Positions 16,355 through 23,943 of a stretch of DNA of 39,767 nucleotides are shown here, piece after piece; the stretch's first letter is position 1; each line of letters begins with the position of its first letter. A program made the translations under genes and the position numbers. The stretch is from contig CAJMPT010000014.1 of NCBI GenBank assembly GCA_905215465.1, forward strand, positions 1 to 39,767, in the 5' to 3' direction. The notes under the pieces were generated by a model that saw nothing but the letters and a program-made list of their open reading frames with translations, was not told where the DNA came from and did no database searches. This stretch comes from an uncultured bacterium. GTDB taxonomy: Bacteria; Actinomycetota; Coriobacteriia; Coriobacteriales; Atopobiaceae.

Positions 16355-16837
16355 CTATGCCCAGCTCACGATGATGGTGGAGTCGTCGAGCGCGGCGCTC
16401 TGACGGCTGGCGGCCTCGTCGCCCACGGTGACGTCATAGCCCATGCGCGTGAGGTCGTTCACGAACTTGGCGGCCTTGGCGCTGAAGGTATTGAGCAGGC
16501 GTGCGGTCTCGTAGTCGGAGATCACGCTCTGCTCGCGGTTGTAGATGATGGCGCAGATGGCGTCTGCAACCTGGGTGTTGCTGTTGGCCAGCAGGTCGTT
16601 GTAGAAGGAGTTGCCTGTCCCCTTGCCGTCCAGCTCGCCGGGGGCAAACTTCACCGCCAGCGAGGTGCGGCCGTACTTTGCGTACATGCGCACGCGCGTG
16701 TTGGTGCGCGACATGGCGTTGCGCGTGGCCCAGCCCATCGCGTTCTCGGCCAGGGTGTCGGCCTCGGCGTGCTCCTCCTCCGGGTTTGCGGCCGCGGCAA
16801 TCTGCCTTGCCTCTTCGGCGCGGATCATGTCGACCAT
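16355..16837 (-). CDS. Small protein of unknown function
   Basis: 160 residues from the ATG at 16837 (minus strand), preceded by AAGGGAGAAG; a longer reading frame would extend through the divergent promoter and is rejected. It begins MVDMIRAEEARQ, has an acidic Ala-rich stretch (ANPEEEHAEADTLAENAMG, about 18-36), and a middle with basic and aromatic residues (NTRVRMYAKYGRTSLAVKF). No signal peptide, membrane helix, cysteine cluster or motif that I recognise. It is transcribed divergently from the YheO-type regulator and could be its target or partner. The coding potential is convincing because the codon pattern matches the neighbours and the ribosome site is good. I cannot assign a function. 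Confidence 0.7.
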   Translation of the reverse strand: MVDMIRAEEARQIAAAANPEEEHAEADTLAENAMGWATRNAMSRTNTRVRMYAKYGRTSLAVKFAPGELDGKGTGNSFYNDLLANSNTQVADAICAIIYNREQSVISDYETARLLNTFSAKAAKFVNDLTRMGYDVTVGDEAASRQSAALDDSTIIVSWA

Positions 16838-16924
16838 GCTCTTCTCCCTTGTCTTGCTTTGCGCCCGCGCACGAATGCTTGCCGTTGTTGGAAGCGTCCG
16901 TGCGCCGGGCTCTCCTTCTGCCCA

Positions 16925-16930
16925 TATAAT
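16925..16930 (+). promoter_or_regulatory. Consensus -10 element of the YheO-type regulator
   Basis: TATAAT in the 130-base divergent gap, 37 bases before the regulator's ATG. No good -35 is seen at the proper distance (GCGCCG with 17-base spacing), so activation by a regulator, possibly itself, is likely. Confidence 0.45.
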
Positions 16931-16967
16931 AGGGGAGAACAACGAGACGCACCCAAGGGGTTGATGT

Positions 16968-17660
16968 ATGAACAGCAAGATTGCGGCGCTCGTGCCGTTC
17001 GTGGACTTTCTCGGCGCTGCGCTGGGGTCCGCGACGGAGGTTGTCCTGCATGATTTCAGCGAGCCGGAGCGCTCTGTGGTCAAGATCGTGAACGGCCACG
17101 TCTCTGGAAGGAACGTGGGCGCCCCCGCAACGGACTTTGCCCGTGCCATCGTGCGCGAGTACGGAGGCTCCAACATCAACTTTGTCACCGACTACGTCTC
17201 CAAGACCGTCGACGGCCGCCCACTGCAGGGCTCCTCGTACTTCATCCGCGACGAGGGCGAGGTCATCGGCATGATCTGCGTGAACATCGACCCTCAGCCC
17301 TTCCGTACCCTTGAGGACGCGCTCAACGTCTTCATGGAGTCCTACCGCCACGGCGGTTCCGAGGAGTACCGCGACACCAACCTGGACGCCGTCCGCGCCG
17401 CGTACAGCTCCTCATCCGTGGAGACGCTCTCCCTGGGCGGAAACGACGCCGGCGTGGTGGAGCAGGTCCGCGCGCTTCTGGCATCCATGGGCAAGACCCC
17501 CTCGGAGCTCGACCAGGCGGGCCGCATGGAGGTCGTCCGCAGGCTCGAGGAGACAGGCGCCTTCCTCATCAAGGGCGCGGCGGCAGACGTGGCCTGCGAG
17601 CTGCACGTCTCGGTGCCCAGCATCTACCGCTACCTCCAGAAGGTCCGCCGCGAGGCCTAG
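16968..17660 (+). CDS. YheO/DauR-type transcriptional regulator (PAS-like plus HTH)
   Basis: 230 residues. The N-terminal part, about 5-120, is the YheO-like PAS domain: LVPFVDFLGAALGSATEVVL, then HDFSEPERSVVKIVNGHVSG, and the later SSYFIRDEGEVIGMICVNID. The C-terminal part, about 165-225, is the HTH_22-type DNA-binding domain, ending VACELHVSVPSIYRYLQKVR. Members of this family include the D-arginine utilisation repressor DauR, and they usually sense a small metabolite. Placed between the two halves of the purine cluster and next to the permease, it is a good candidate for the purine-responsive regulator here. ATG start with AAGGGG seven bases upstream. The family is certain; the regulon is inferred. 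Confidence 0.85.
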   Translation: MNSKIAALVPFVDFLGAALGSATEVVLHDFSEPERSVVKIVNGHVSGRNVGAPATDFARAIVREYGGSNINFVTDYVSKTVDGRPLQGSSYFIRDEGEVIGMICVNIDPQPFRTLEDALNVFMESYRHGGSEEYRDTNLDAVRAAYSSSSVETLSLGGNDAGVVEQVRALLASMGKTPSELDQAGRMEVVRRLEETGAFLIKGAAADVACELHVSVPSIYRYLQKVRREA

Positions 17661-17673
17661 CGTGTGCGTCTCA

Positions 17674-17695
17674 CGGCGAGAATTTCTTCTCGCCG
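17674..17695 (+). terminator. Short perfect hairpin after the regulator gene
   Basis: CGGCGAGAA, a four-base loop, then TTCTCGCCG: 9 bp perfect, 13 bases after the stop. No T tract follows, so its terminator role is uncertain. Confidence 0.5.
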
Positions 17696-17833
17696 AGGAG
17701 CCCCTCGGCATGGGCCGCCGTTCCGTCACTGGGTTATCCAGCGTTGCATCACCGCAGCTATAGCGCCTAATCAGACGGTTGGTCCCCTGTGGACGCCGCT
17801 CGCCCAACGGTTCCTACCGCTGGCGAGAATAAC

Positions 17834-17863
17834 TTATTATTACGAGTGAGAATTATTGATAAT
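17834..17863 (+). promoter_or_regulatory. AT-rich candidate promoter of the permease gene
   Basis: Within the 357-base gap 17661-18017, the only AT-rich stretch is 17830-17863. GATAAT at 17858-17863 could be a -10, with TTATTA at 17834-17839 as -35 (18-base spacing). About 150 bases of leader follow, including two imperfect hairpins (GGGAG/CTCCC near 17880-17912, and GGCGG/CCGCC near 17921-17963). I see no gene here. Confidence 0.35.
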
Positions 17864-18017
17864 CCATGTGTACCCGATGCGGGAGTGGCCAGCATGCAGC
17901 CAGGCTCCCGTGACCTAGAGGCGGCTCCTTCGGTTGCGCTATCGCCCGATGCCAGAACCGCCACCACATCCGAGACGCGCGGAGAGAAGCCCCGCGCCGG
18001 TCTAAGGGAGCAAACCC

Positions 18018-19394
18018 ATGGAAGAAACGCTTGATCGACTGTTCCACCTGAAGGAGCGTGGGACCTCGGTGCGCACTGAGCTGCTCGCCGGCCTCACCAC
18101 CTTCGTCACGGCTGCCTACGTGCTGGCCGTGAACCCCTCCGTCATGGCCGCCTCCGGCATGGACGCCGGATCCGTCTTCACCGCAACCGCCCTGGTGTGC
18201 TTCCTGGGCACCTGTGTCATGGCGCTTCTCACCAACTACCCCTTCGTGCTGGTTCCCAGCATGGGCCTCAACGCATACTTTGCCTACACCGTGGTGCTGG
18301 GCATGGGCTACAGCTGGGAGGTGGCCCTGGCCGCCATCTTCCTCGAGGGCGCGATCTTTGCCGTGATCTCCCTCACGAGCCTGCGTGACAAGATCTTCGA
18401 GGCTATCCCGCTCAACCTCAAGTACGCCATCTCCGCGGGCATTGGCCTGTTCATCACCATCATCGGCCTCAAGTCCTCCGGCCTGGTGGTCTCAAGCCAG
18501 GCAACGCTGGTCTCCATCTTCTCGTTCACCGGCAGCATGGCCGACGGCACCTTCAACACCGCCGGAATCGGCGTCGTCCTCTTCATGGTGGGCCTGGTCA
18601 TCACCGCCGTGCTCATGGCCAAAAACGTCAAGGGCAACATCTTGCTCGGCATCCTCATCACCTGGGTCATCGGCATCGTCTGCGAGCTCTGCGGCCTCTA
18701 CGTGCCCGACGCCGCCGCCGGCTACGCCAGCCTGTTGCCCAACTTCTCCAACGGCCTGGCCGTGCCCTCCATCGCCCCCACGTTCCTCAAGATGGACTTC
18801 TCCCAGATCACCAACCTCGGCTTCCTCGTGGTGACCTTCGCCTTCCTGCTCACCAGCCTCTTTGACACCGTCGGCTCCCTCATTGGCCTGGGCGCCAAGG
18901 CCGACCTGCTCGACGAGGACGGCAACATGCCTGCCGTCCGCGGCGCCATGGCCTCCGAGTCCGTGGCCACGATGGTCGCCGGCCTGCTCGGTAACTCCGC
19001 CACCTGCTGCTCCGTCGAATGCGCGGCCGGCATCGCCGAGGGCGGCCGCACGGGCCTCATGGCCATCACCACCGGCGTACTGTTCCTGGTCTCCATGTTC
19101 CTCTCGCCGATTTTTTTGGCCATCCCGTCCTTTGCCACGGCCCCGGCCCTGGTCATCGTCGGCTTCCTCATGGCCAGCTCCCTGCTGAAGGTCGACTTCG
19201 GCGACCCCTGCGAGGGCATCCCCGCCTTCCTGTGCTTCATGGGCATGCCCCTTTGCTACAGCATCGTCGAGGGCATCTCCCTGGGCATCATCTCCTACGT
19301 GTTCATCAACCTGCTCTGCGGCAACCACAAGAAGATCAGCCCCATGATGTACGTCCTGGCCGCGGTCTTCATCCTCAAGTACGTTCTGATCTAG
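18018..19394 (+). CDS. NCS2 purine permease, AzgA/PbuG type
   Basis: 458 residues, about 12-14 hydrophobic segments. Family landmarks are TELLAGLTTFVTAAYVLAVN near residues 20-39, PSMGLNAYFAYTVVLGMGYSW near 83-103, the FDTVGSLIGLGAKADLLDEDG loop near 286-306, and ECAAGIAEGGRTGL near 336-349. These are the marks of AzgA/PbuG-like hypoxanthine/guanine/adenine proton symporters and not of the UraA/XanQ branch. It imports purine bases across the cytoplasmic membrane. The next gene, a guanine deaminase 63 bases on, suggests guanine or hypoxanthine as substrate and the two are probably one operon. ATG start with AAGGGAG upstream. Membership is certain; the exact substrate is not. Confidence 0.9.
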   Translation: MEETLDRLFHLKERGTSVRTELLAGLTTFVTAAYVLAVNPSVMAASGMDAGSVFTATALVCFLGTCVMALLTNYPFVLVPSMGLNAYFAYTVVLGMGYSWEVALAAIFLEGAIFAVISLTSLRDKIFEAIPLNLKYAISAGIGLFITIIGLKSSGLVVSSQATLVSIFSFTGSMADGTFNTAGIGVVLFMVGLVITAVLMAKNVKGNILLGILITWVIGIVCELCGLYVPDAAAGYASLLPNFSNGLAVPSIAPTFLKMDFSQITNLGFLVVTFAFLLTSLFDTVGSLIGLGAKADLLDEDGNMPAVRGAMASESVATMVAGLLGNSATCCSVECAAGIAEGGRTGLMAITTGVLFLVSMFLSPIFLAIPSFATAPALVIVGFLMASSLLKVDFGDPCEGIPAFLCFMGMPLCYSIVEGISLGIISYVFINLLCGNHKKISPMMYVLAAVFILKYVLI

Positions 19395-19457
19395 CGCGTC
19401 CGGCGCACACCGCGCCAGCCCGATAAGTGCCCTAACAAAGGGAGAGGGGATTCCAAG

Positions 19458-20747
19458 ATGGATTCCAGCACCGAGCCCAAGTCCTTCGTCATCAAGGGCG
19501 ACATCTGCTACAGCACCAACCCGCAGGAGGTCTCCTGCACCAAGAATGGCTACCTGGTCTGTGTTGACGGCAAGTCCGCCGGCGTCTTTACCGAGCTGCC
19601 CCAGAGCTACGCCGAGCTGCCCCTGGTGGACTGCGCCGGCCAGCTGGTCGTCCCCGGCATGAACGACATCCACGTCCACGCCCCGCAGTACGCCTTCCGC
19701 GGCCTGGGCATGGACCTGGAGCTTCTCGACTGGCTGAACACCCACACCTTCCCGGAGGAGTCCAAGTACGCCGACCTCGGCTACGCGGGCGACGCCTACG
19801 AGATCTTTGCCGACGACCTGCGTCACAGCGCCACCACCCGCGCCGTGGTCTTCGGCACGCTGCACGTCCCCGCCACCGAGCTGCTCATGGACGACCTGGA
19901 GGCCACGGGCCTCGTCACCTACGTCGGCAAGGTCAACATGGACCGCAACAGCCCCGACAACCTGGTCGAGGGTTCCGTCGAGTCCGCCAAGGCCACCCGC
20001 AGGTGGATCGCCGACGTCGCCGGCCGCTACGAGCGCACGCACCCCATCATCACCCCGCGCTTCACGCCAAGCGTGACCGACGGCCTCATGGCCGAGCTGG
20101 CCAAGATTGCCCACGAGAACGACCTGCCCGTCCAGAGCCACCTGTCCGAGAACCTCTCCGAGATCGGCTGGGTCAAGGAGCTCTGCCCCTGGTCCACCTG
20201 CTACGGCGACGCCTACGACCACTTTGGCCTTCTCGGCGAGAAGACCGTGATGGCCCACTGCGTCTACTCCACCGACGAGGAGGTCGACCTGCTGCGTCGC
20301 ACGGGCACCTACATCGCCCACTGCCCGCAGTCCAACGCCCAGCTGGCCAGCGGCATCGCCCCCATCAGGCGCTACCTTGACCTTGGCATGAACGTGGGCC
20401 TGGCCACCGATGTGGCCGGCGGAGCCGACCTGTCCATGTGGCGCTGCATGGCCGATGCCGTGGCCGTCTCCAAGCTGCGCTGGCGCCTGGTCGACCAGTC
20501 CCTGGCCCCGCTCACTACGCAGGAGGCCTTCTGGATGGCCACCATGGGTGGCGGCTCCTTCTTCGGCAAGGTCGGCTCCTTCGCCGAGGGCTACGAGCTT
20601 GATGCCCTTGTCCTGGACGACTCCGCCATCCGCACCCCGCGCGACCTCAGCGTCTGGGAGCGCCTGGAGCGCTACGTCTACCTCGCGGAGGAGGGCGGCT
20701 TCCTCACCCGCAAGTTCGTCGCCGGCAGGGAGATTGACCTGTCCTAG
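19458..20747 (+). CDS. guaD: Guanine deaminase, amidohydrolase type
   Basis: 429 residues. Amidohydrolase-fold zinc site: His72 and His74 in PGMNDIHVHAPQY, then VQSHLSEN, VMAHCVYST and LATDVAGG. The phrases LLDWLNTHTFPEESKYADL, GKVNMDRNSPDNLVE and HCPQSNAQLASG are characteristic of guanine deaminases of the animal/E. coli YgfP type and separate it from SsnA. It converts guanine to xanthine, feeding the xanthine dehydrogenases. Coupled in position with the purine permease upstream. It is unrelated in fold to the deaminase at 8898, so the cluster has two guanine deaminase types. ATG start with GGGAGAGGGG. A perfect terminator follows. Confidence 0.88.
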   Translation: MDSSTEPKSFVIKGDICYSTNPQEVSCTKNGYLVCVDGKSAGVFTELPQSYAELPLVDCAGQLVVPGMNDIHVHAPQYAFRGLGMDLELLDWLNTHTFPEESKYADLGYAGDAYEIFADDLRHSATTRAVVFGTLHVPATELLMDDLEATGLVTYVGKVNMDRNSPDNLVEGSVESAKATRRWIADVAGRYERTHPIITPRFTPSVTDGLMAELAKIAHENDLPVQSHLSENLSEIGWVKELCPWSTCYGDAYDHFGLLGEKTVMAHCVYSTDEEVDLLRRTGTYIAHCPQSNAQLASGIAPIRRYLDLGMNVGLATDVAGGADLSMWRCMADAVAVSKLRWRLVDQSLAPLTTQEAFWMATMGGGSFFGKVGSFAEGYELDALVLDDSAIRTPRDLSVWERLERYVYLAEEGGFLTRKFVAGREIDLS

Positions 20748-20771
20748 TGGCACCAACCGGCCCGCTCTAGT

Positions 20772-20812
20772 GCGCCCGGCGAGAAGCACGCTCTTCTCGC
20801 CGGGCGCTTTTT
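20772..20812 (+). terminator. Rho-independent terminator of the permease-deaminase operon
   Basis: GCGCCCGGCGAGAAG (20772-20786) pairs perfectly with CTTCTCGCCGGGCGC (20793-20807), 15 bp with a 6-base loop, and TTTTT follows. Confidence 0.93.
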
Positions 20813-21011
20813 CATGGGAAGACGGGCCGCGGGGCAGGGCTGCCAAATGGTTTGGCGACAGACCTTTCTGGAGTCCAAAAAAGGCTTCGGTGAGTGGTCG
20901 AGAAAGACCGTTCGCCGAATTTGCGCACACGCCGCCTTCATTTGGGGAAGGCAAACCACAAGGCTCCGCAGGTCAGGGGCCAGTGCCCTTTGAGACCGCC
21001 AAAATCTTCCC

Positions 21012-21080
21012 TTGAAACAAACAAAAAGTGTGCTTATATATGGAGTAACAAACGATTTGTTTGGCTTTCAAACAAAAAGT
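21012..21080 (+). promoter_or_regulatory. Strong promoter and operator-like repeats before ygeX
   Basis: TTGAAA (21012-21017) and TATATA (21035-21040) are separated by exactly 17 bases, the best-formed promoter in the window. A dyad AACAAA-CGA-TTTGTT (21047-21061) covers the expected transcription start. The 11-base AAACAAAAAGT occurs twice, at 21019-21029 inside the promoter and at 21070-21080 downstream. Together these look like a repressor-controlled promoter for the ygeX-ridA operon. The remaining part of the 391-base gap (20813-21010) has no gene that I can support. Confidence 0.7.
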
Positions 21081-21138
21081 CGAATCCGCGTCATAAAGAC
21101 GTGGTGGATAGCGCGAAAGCGCGGAGGGGAGTCCTTCA

Positions 21139-22353
21139 GTGAGCGAGAAGATCCAGTGGGCCATCAACCAGATGCCCAAGAGCGATGATGCCCACCTCGG
21201 CATCATGTCCCTGGACAACGTTTCCAAGGCGCGCGCCTTCCACAAGAGCTTCCCCCAGTACTCCGTGACCCCGCTTGCCCGTCTTGACGGCCAGGCGGCT
21301 CGTCTGGGCCTGGGCAACCTCTGCGTCAAGGACGAGAGCTACCGCTTTGGCCTCAACGCGTTCAAGGTCCTGGGCGGCTCCTTCGCCATGGCCAACTACA
21401 TCGCCGACGAGACCGGCAGGGACGTTGCCGACTGCACCTATGACTACCTGACCTCCGACGAGCTTGCCTCCGACTTCGGCCAGGCCACCTTCTTCACCGC
21501 CACCGACGGCAACCACGGCCGCGGCGTGGCCTGGGCCGCCAACAAGCTCGGCCAGAAGGCCGTCGTGCACATGCCCAAGGGTTCCACCAAGCCCCGCTTC
21601 GACAACATTGCCGCCGAGGGCGCCACGGTGACCATCGAGGAAGTCAACTACGACGAGTGCGTCCGCATGGCGGCCGCCGAGGCCGACGCCTGCGAGCGCG
21701 GCGTCATCGTCCAGGACACCGCCTGGGAGGGCTACGAGAAGATCCCGTCCTGGATCATGGAGGGCTACGGCACCATGGCTTCCGAGGCTGCCGAGCAGCT
21801 GCGCGAGATGGCCATCAACCGCCCGACGCACGTCTTTGTTCAGGCTGGCGTGGGCTCGCTGGCCGGCGCTGTGGTGGGCTACTTCACCAACCTGTATCCC
21901 GATAACCCGCCCACCTTCGTCGTGGTCGAGTGCGCGCCTGCCGCCTGCCTGTACAAGGGCGCTGCCGCCGGCGACGGCAATCCGCGCATCGTGGACGGCG
22001 ACATGCCCTCCATCATGGCCGGCCTGTGCTGCGGCGAGCCCAACATCCTGGGCTGGGACATCCTGCGCAACCACGTGACCGCCTTCGTGTCCTGCCCCGA
22101 CTGGGTCACCGCCCGCGGCATGCGCACCCTCGGCGCCCCCGAGAAGGGCGACCCGCGCGTCATCTCCGGCGAGTCTGGCGCCGTCACCACGGGCCTCGTC
22201 GAGACCCTCATGATGGACCCGGAGTACGCCGAGCTCAAGGAGGCCATCGGCCTGGACAAGACCAGCTCCGTGCTGTGCTTCTCCACCGAGGGTGACACCG
22301 ACCCCGAGCAGTACCGCCGCATCGTGTGGGAGGGCGAGTACCCCACCTGCTAG
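21139..22353 (+). CDS. ygeX: 2,3-diaminopropionate ammonia-lyase
   Basis: 404 residues. A PLP enzyme of fold type II; Lys76 in RFGLNAFKVLGGSFA forms the Schiff base, and TATDGNHGRGVAWAA and the glycine-rich QAGVGSLAGAVVGYF bind the cofactor phosphate. It cleaves 2,3-diaminopropionate to pyruvate and two ammonia. GTG start at 21139 with GGAGGGGA upstream. In E. coli and other bacteria ygeX sits with ygeY, ygeW and hyuA in the purine/selenium-linked cluster, as here. It is the first gene after the well-formed promoter and probably heads an operon that runs to ridA. No missing residues are seen. Family assignment is firm; that diaminopropionate is the natural intermediate of purine breakdown comes from knowledge of this pathway. 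Confidence 0.93.
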   Translation: MSEKIQWAINQMPKSDDAHLGIMSLDNVSKARAFHKSFPQYSVTPLARLDGQAARLGLGNLCVKDESYRFGLNAFKVLGGSFAMANYIADETGRDVADCTYDYLTSDELASDFGQATFFTATDGNHGRGVAWAANKLGQKAVVHMPKGSTKPRFDNIAAEGATVTIEEVNYDECVRMAAAEADACERGVIVQDTAWEGYEKIPSWIMEGYGTMASEAAEQLREMAINRPTHVFVQAGVGSLAGAVVGYFTNLYPDNPPTFVVVECAPAACLYKGAAAGDGNPRIVDGDMPSIMAGLCCGEPNILGWDILRNHVTAFVSCPDWVTARGMRTLGAPEKGDPRVISGESGAVTTGLVETLMMDPEYAELKEAIGLDKTSSVLCFSTEGDTDPEQYRRIVWEGEYPTC

Positions 22354-22366
22354 CTACCTGCTAGTG

Positions 22367-22401
22367 CCGGAGGGCGGCAAGCAATTCTCGCCGCCCTCCG
22401 G
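22367..22401 (+). terminator. Hairpin between ygeX and ygeY
   Basis: CCGGAGGGCGGC (22367-22378) and GCCGCCCTCCGG (22390-22401), 12 bp perfect with an 11-base loop. It is followed by TTGCGGGC, not a T tract, so it may be an mRNA-processing or partial attenuation site within the operon. Confidence 0.5.
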
Positions 22402-22479
22402 TTGCGGGCAGCTGGGATAGTGCCGCCTGTAGTGCCAAAATAAGGTAAGTGTGGCCATCGGAACAGAAAGGTTCGAACA

Positions 22480-23865
22480 ATGGCTAAGGAACTGGATTTC
22501 GAGCTCATCAAGAAGACCGCCCAGGACTATGGCAAGGACATGACCGCGTTCCTGCGCGCCATGATCTCCCACCCGTCCGAGTCCTGCGAGGAGGGCGAGG
22601 TCGTCGCCTGCATCAAGGCCGAGATGGAGAAGCTCGGCTTTGACGAGGTCAAGGTCGACGGCCTGGGCAACGTCATGGGCTTCATGGGCGACGGCGACAA
22701 GATCATCGCCATCGACTCCCACATCGACACCGTGGGCATCGGCAACCGCGACAACTGGGACTTCGACCCTTACGAGGGCTTTGAGGACGACCAGCTGATC
22801 GGCGGCCGCGGCGGCTCCGACCAGGAGGGTGGCATGGCCTCCGCCACCTACGCTGCCAAGATGATGAAGGACATGGACCTCATCCCCGAGGGTTACAAGG
22901 TCATGGTCGTCGGCACGGTCCAGGAGGAGGACTGTGACGGCATGTGCTGGCAGTACATCTACAACGTCGACGGCATCAAGCCCGAGTTCGTCATCTCCAC
23001 CGAGCCCACCGACGGCGGCATCTACCGTGGCCACCGCGGCCGCATGGAGATCCGCGTCGACGTCCACGGCACCTCCTGCCACGGCTCCGCTCCCGAGCGC
23101 GGCGATAACGCCATCTACAAGATGGCCGACATCATCGCCGACGTCCGCTCCCTCAACAACAACGGCTGCGACGAGTCCACTGACATCAAGGGCCTCGTCA
23201 AGATGCTCGACCCCAAGTACAACCCCGACCACTACGAGGACGCCCGCTTCCTCGGCCGCGGCACCTGCACCGTCTCCCAAATCTTCTACACCTCCCCGTC
23301 CCGCTGCGCCGTGGCCGACTCCTGCGCCATCTCCATCGACCGCCGCATGACCGCCGGCGAGACCTACAAGTCCTGCCTGGCCGAGGTCGAGAACCTGCCG
23401 TCCGTCAAGAAGTACGGTGACGACGTCAAGGTCTCCATGTACATGTACGACCGTCCGTCCTGGACCGGCGAGGTCTACGAGACCGAGGCCTACTTCCCGA
23501 CGTGGATCAACAAGGAGTCCGCTCCCCACGTCAAGGCCCTCGTGGACGCCCACAAGGCCCTCTTCGGCGATGAGCGCATTGGCTGCGAGAAGTCCATGGA
23601 CAAGCGCGCCGGCCGTCCGCTGTGCGACAAGTGGACCTTCTCCACTAACTGCGTCTCCATCCAGGGCCGCTACGGCATCCCCTGCGTCGGCTTTGGCCCC
23701 GGCGCCGAGTCCCAGGCCCACGCTCCCAACGAGGTGACCTACAAGCAGGACCTGCCCACCTGCGCCGCCCTCTACGTGGCCGCCCTCAACCTCTACGATC
23801 CTTCTCAGGCTGACGGCAACGCCACCACGTATCGTGCCGAGCTCACGGACAACGACATCAAGTAG
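22480..23865 (+). CDS. ygeY: YgeY-family selenium-metabolism-linked M20 hydrolase
   Basis: 461 residues, longer than the ~400 of E. coli YgeY. The dinuclear metal site of M20 peptidases/deacylases is visible: AIDSHIDTV, GRGGSDQEGG, TVQEEDCDG, STEPTDG and ESQAHAPNE. The extra length lies mainly in insertions between residues ~220 and 340, including MLDPKYNPDHYEDARFLGR. In the purine pathway it is expected to hydrolyse an amide or ureido intermediate upstream of diaminopropionate. ATG start with AGAAAGG. Lies between ygeX and ygeW, the conserved order. The family is certain; the true substrate is inferred from the pathway. Confidence 0.9.
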   Translation: MAKELDFELIKKTAQDYGKDMTAFLRAMISHPSESCEEGEVVACIKAEMEKLGFDEVKVDGLGNVMGFMGDGDKIIAIDSHIDTVGIGNRDNWDFDPYEGFEDDQLIGGRGGSDQEGGMASATYAAKMMKDMDLIPEGYKVMVVGTVQEEDCDGMCWQYIYNVDGIKPEFVISTEPTDGGIYRGHRGRMEIRVDVHGTSCHGSAPERGDNAIYKMADIIADVRSLNNNGCDESTDIKGLVKMLDPKYNPDHYEDARFLGRGTCTVSQIFYTSPSRCAVADSCAISIDRRMTAGETYKSCLAEVENLPSVKKYGDDVKVSMYMYDRPSWTGEVYETEAYFPTWINKESAPHVKALVDAHKALFGDERIGCEKSMDKRAGRPLCDKWTFSTNCVSIQGRYGIPCVGFGPGAESQAHAPNEVTYKQDLPTCAALYVAALNLYDPSQADGNATTYRAELTDNDIK

Positions 23866-23882
23866 CATCAACTGAGGCTAGA

Positions 23883-23909
23883 CGGGGCCCGCAAGGGTTG
23901 CGGGTCCCG
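23883..23909 (+). terminator. Hairpin between ygeY and ygeW
   Basis: CGGGGCCCGCAA (23883-23894) pairs with TTGCGGGTCCCG (23898-23909) with a 3-base loop and one G-T pair. No T tract, so it is more likely an mRNA-stabilising or attenuating element within the operon. Confidence 0.5.
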
Positions 23910-23943
23910 CATTACCTGCAATTCCAACAAGGAGAGGAACAAC

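Noticed and set aside
16838..17188. Longer version of the 16355 minus-strand gene (277 codons)
   Set aside because: The extension crosses the divergent promoter and overlaps the well-supported regulator gene; the ATG at 16837 has a good ribosome site.
19458..20747. SsnA assignment for the amidohydrolase
   Set aside because: The LLDWLNTHTFPEE and GKVNMDRNSPDNL segments are those of guanine deaminase and do not resemble E. coli SsnA as remembered.
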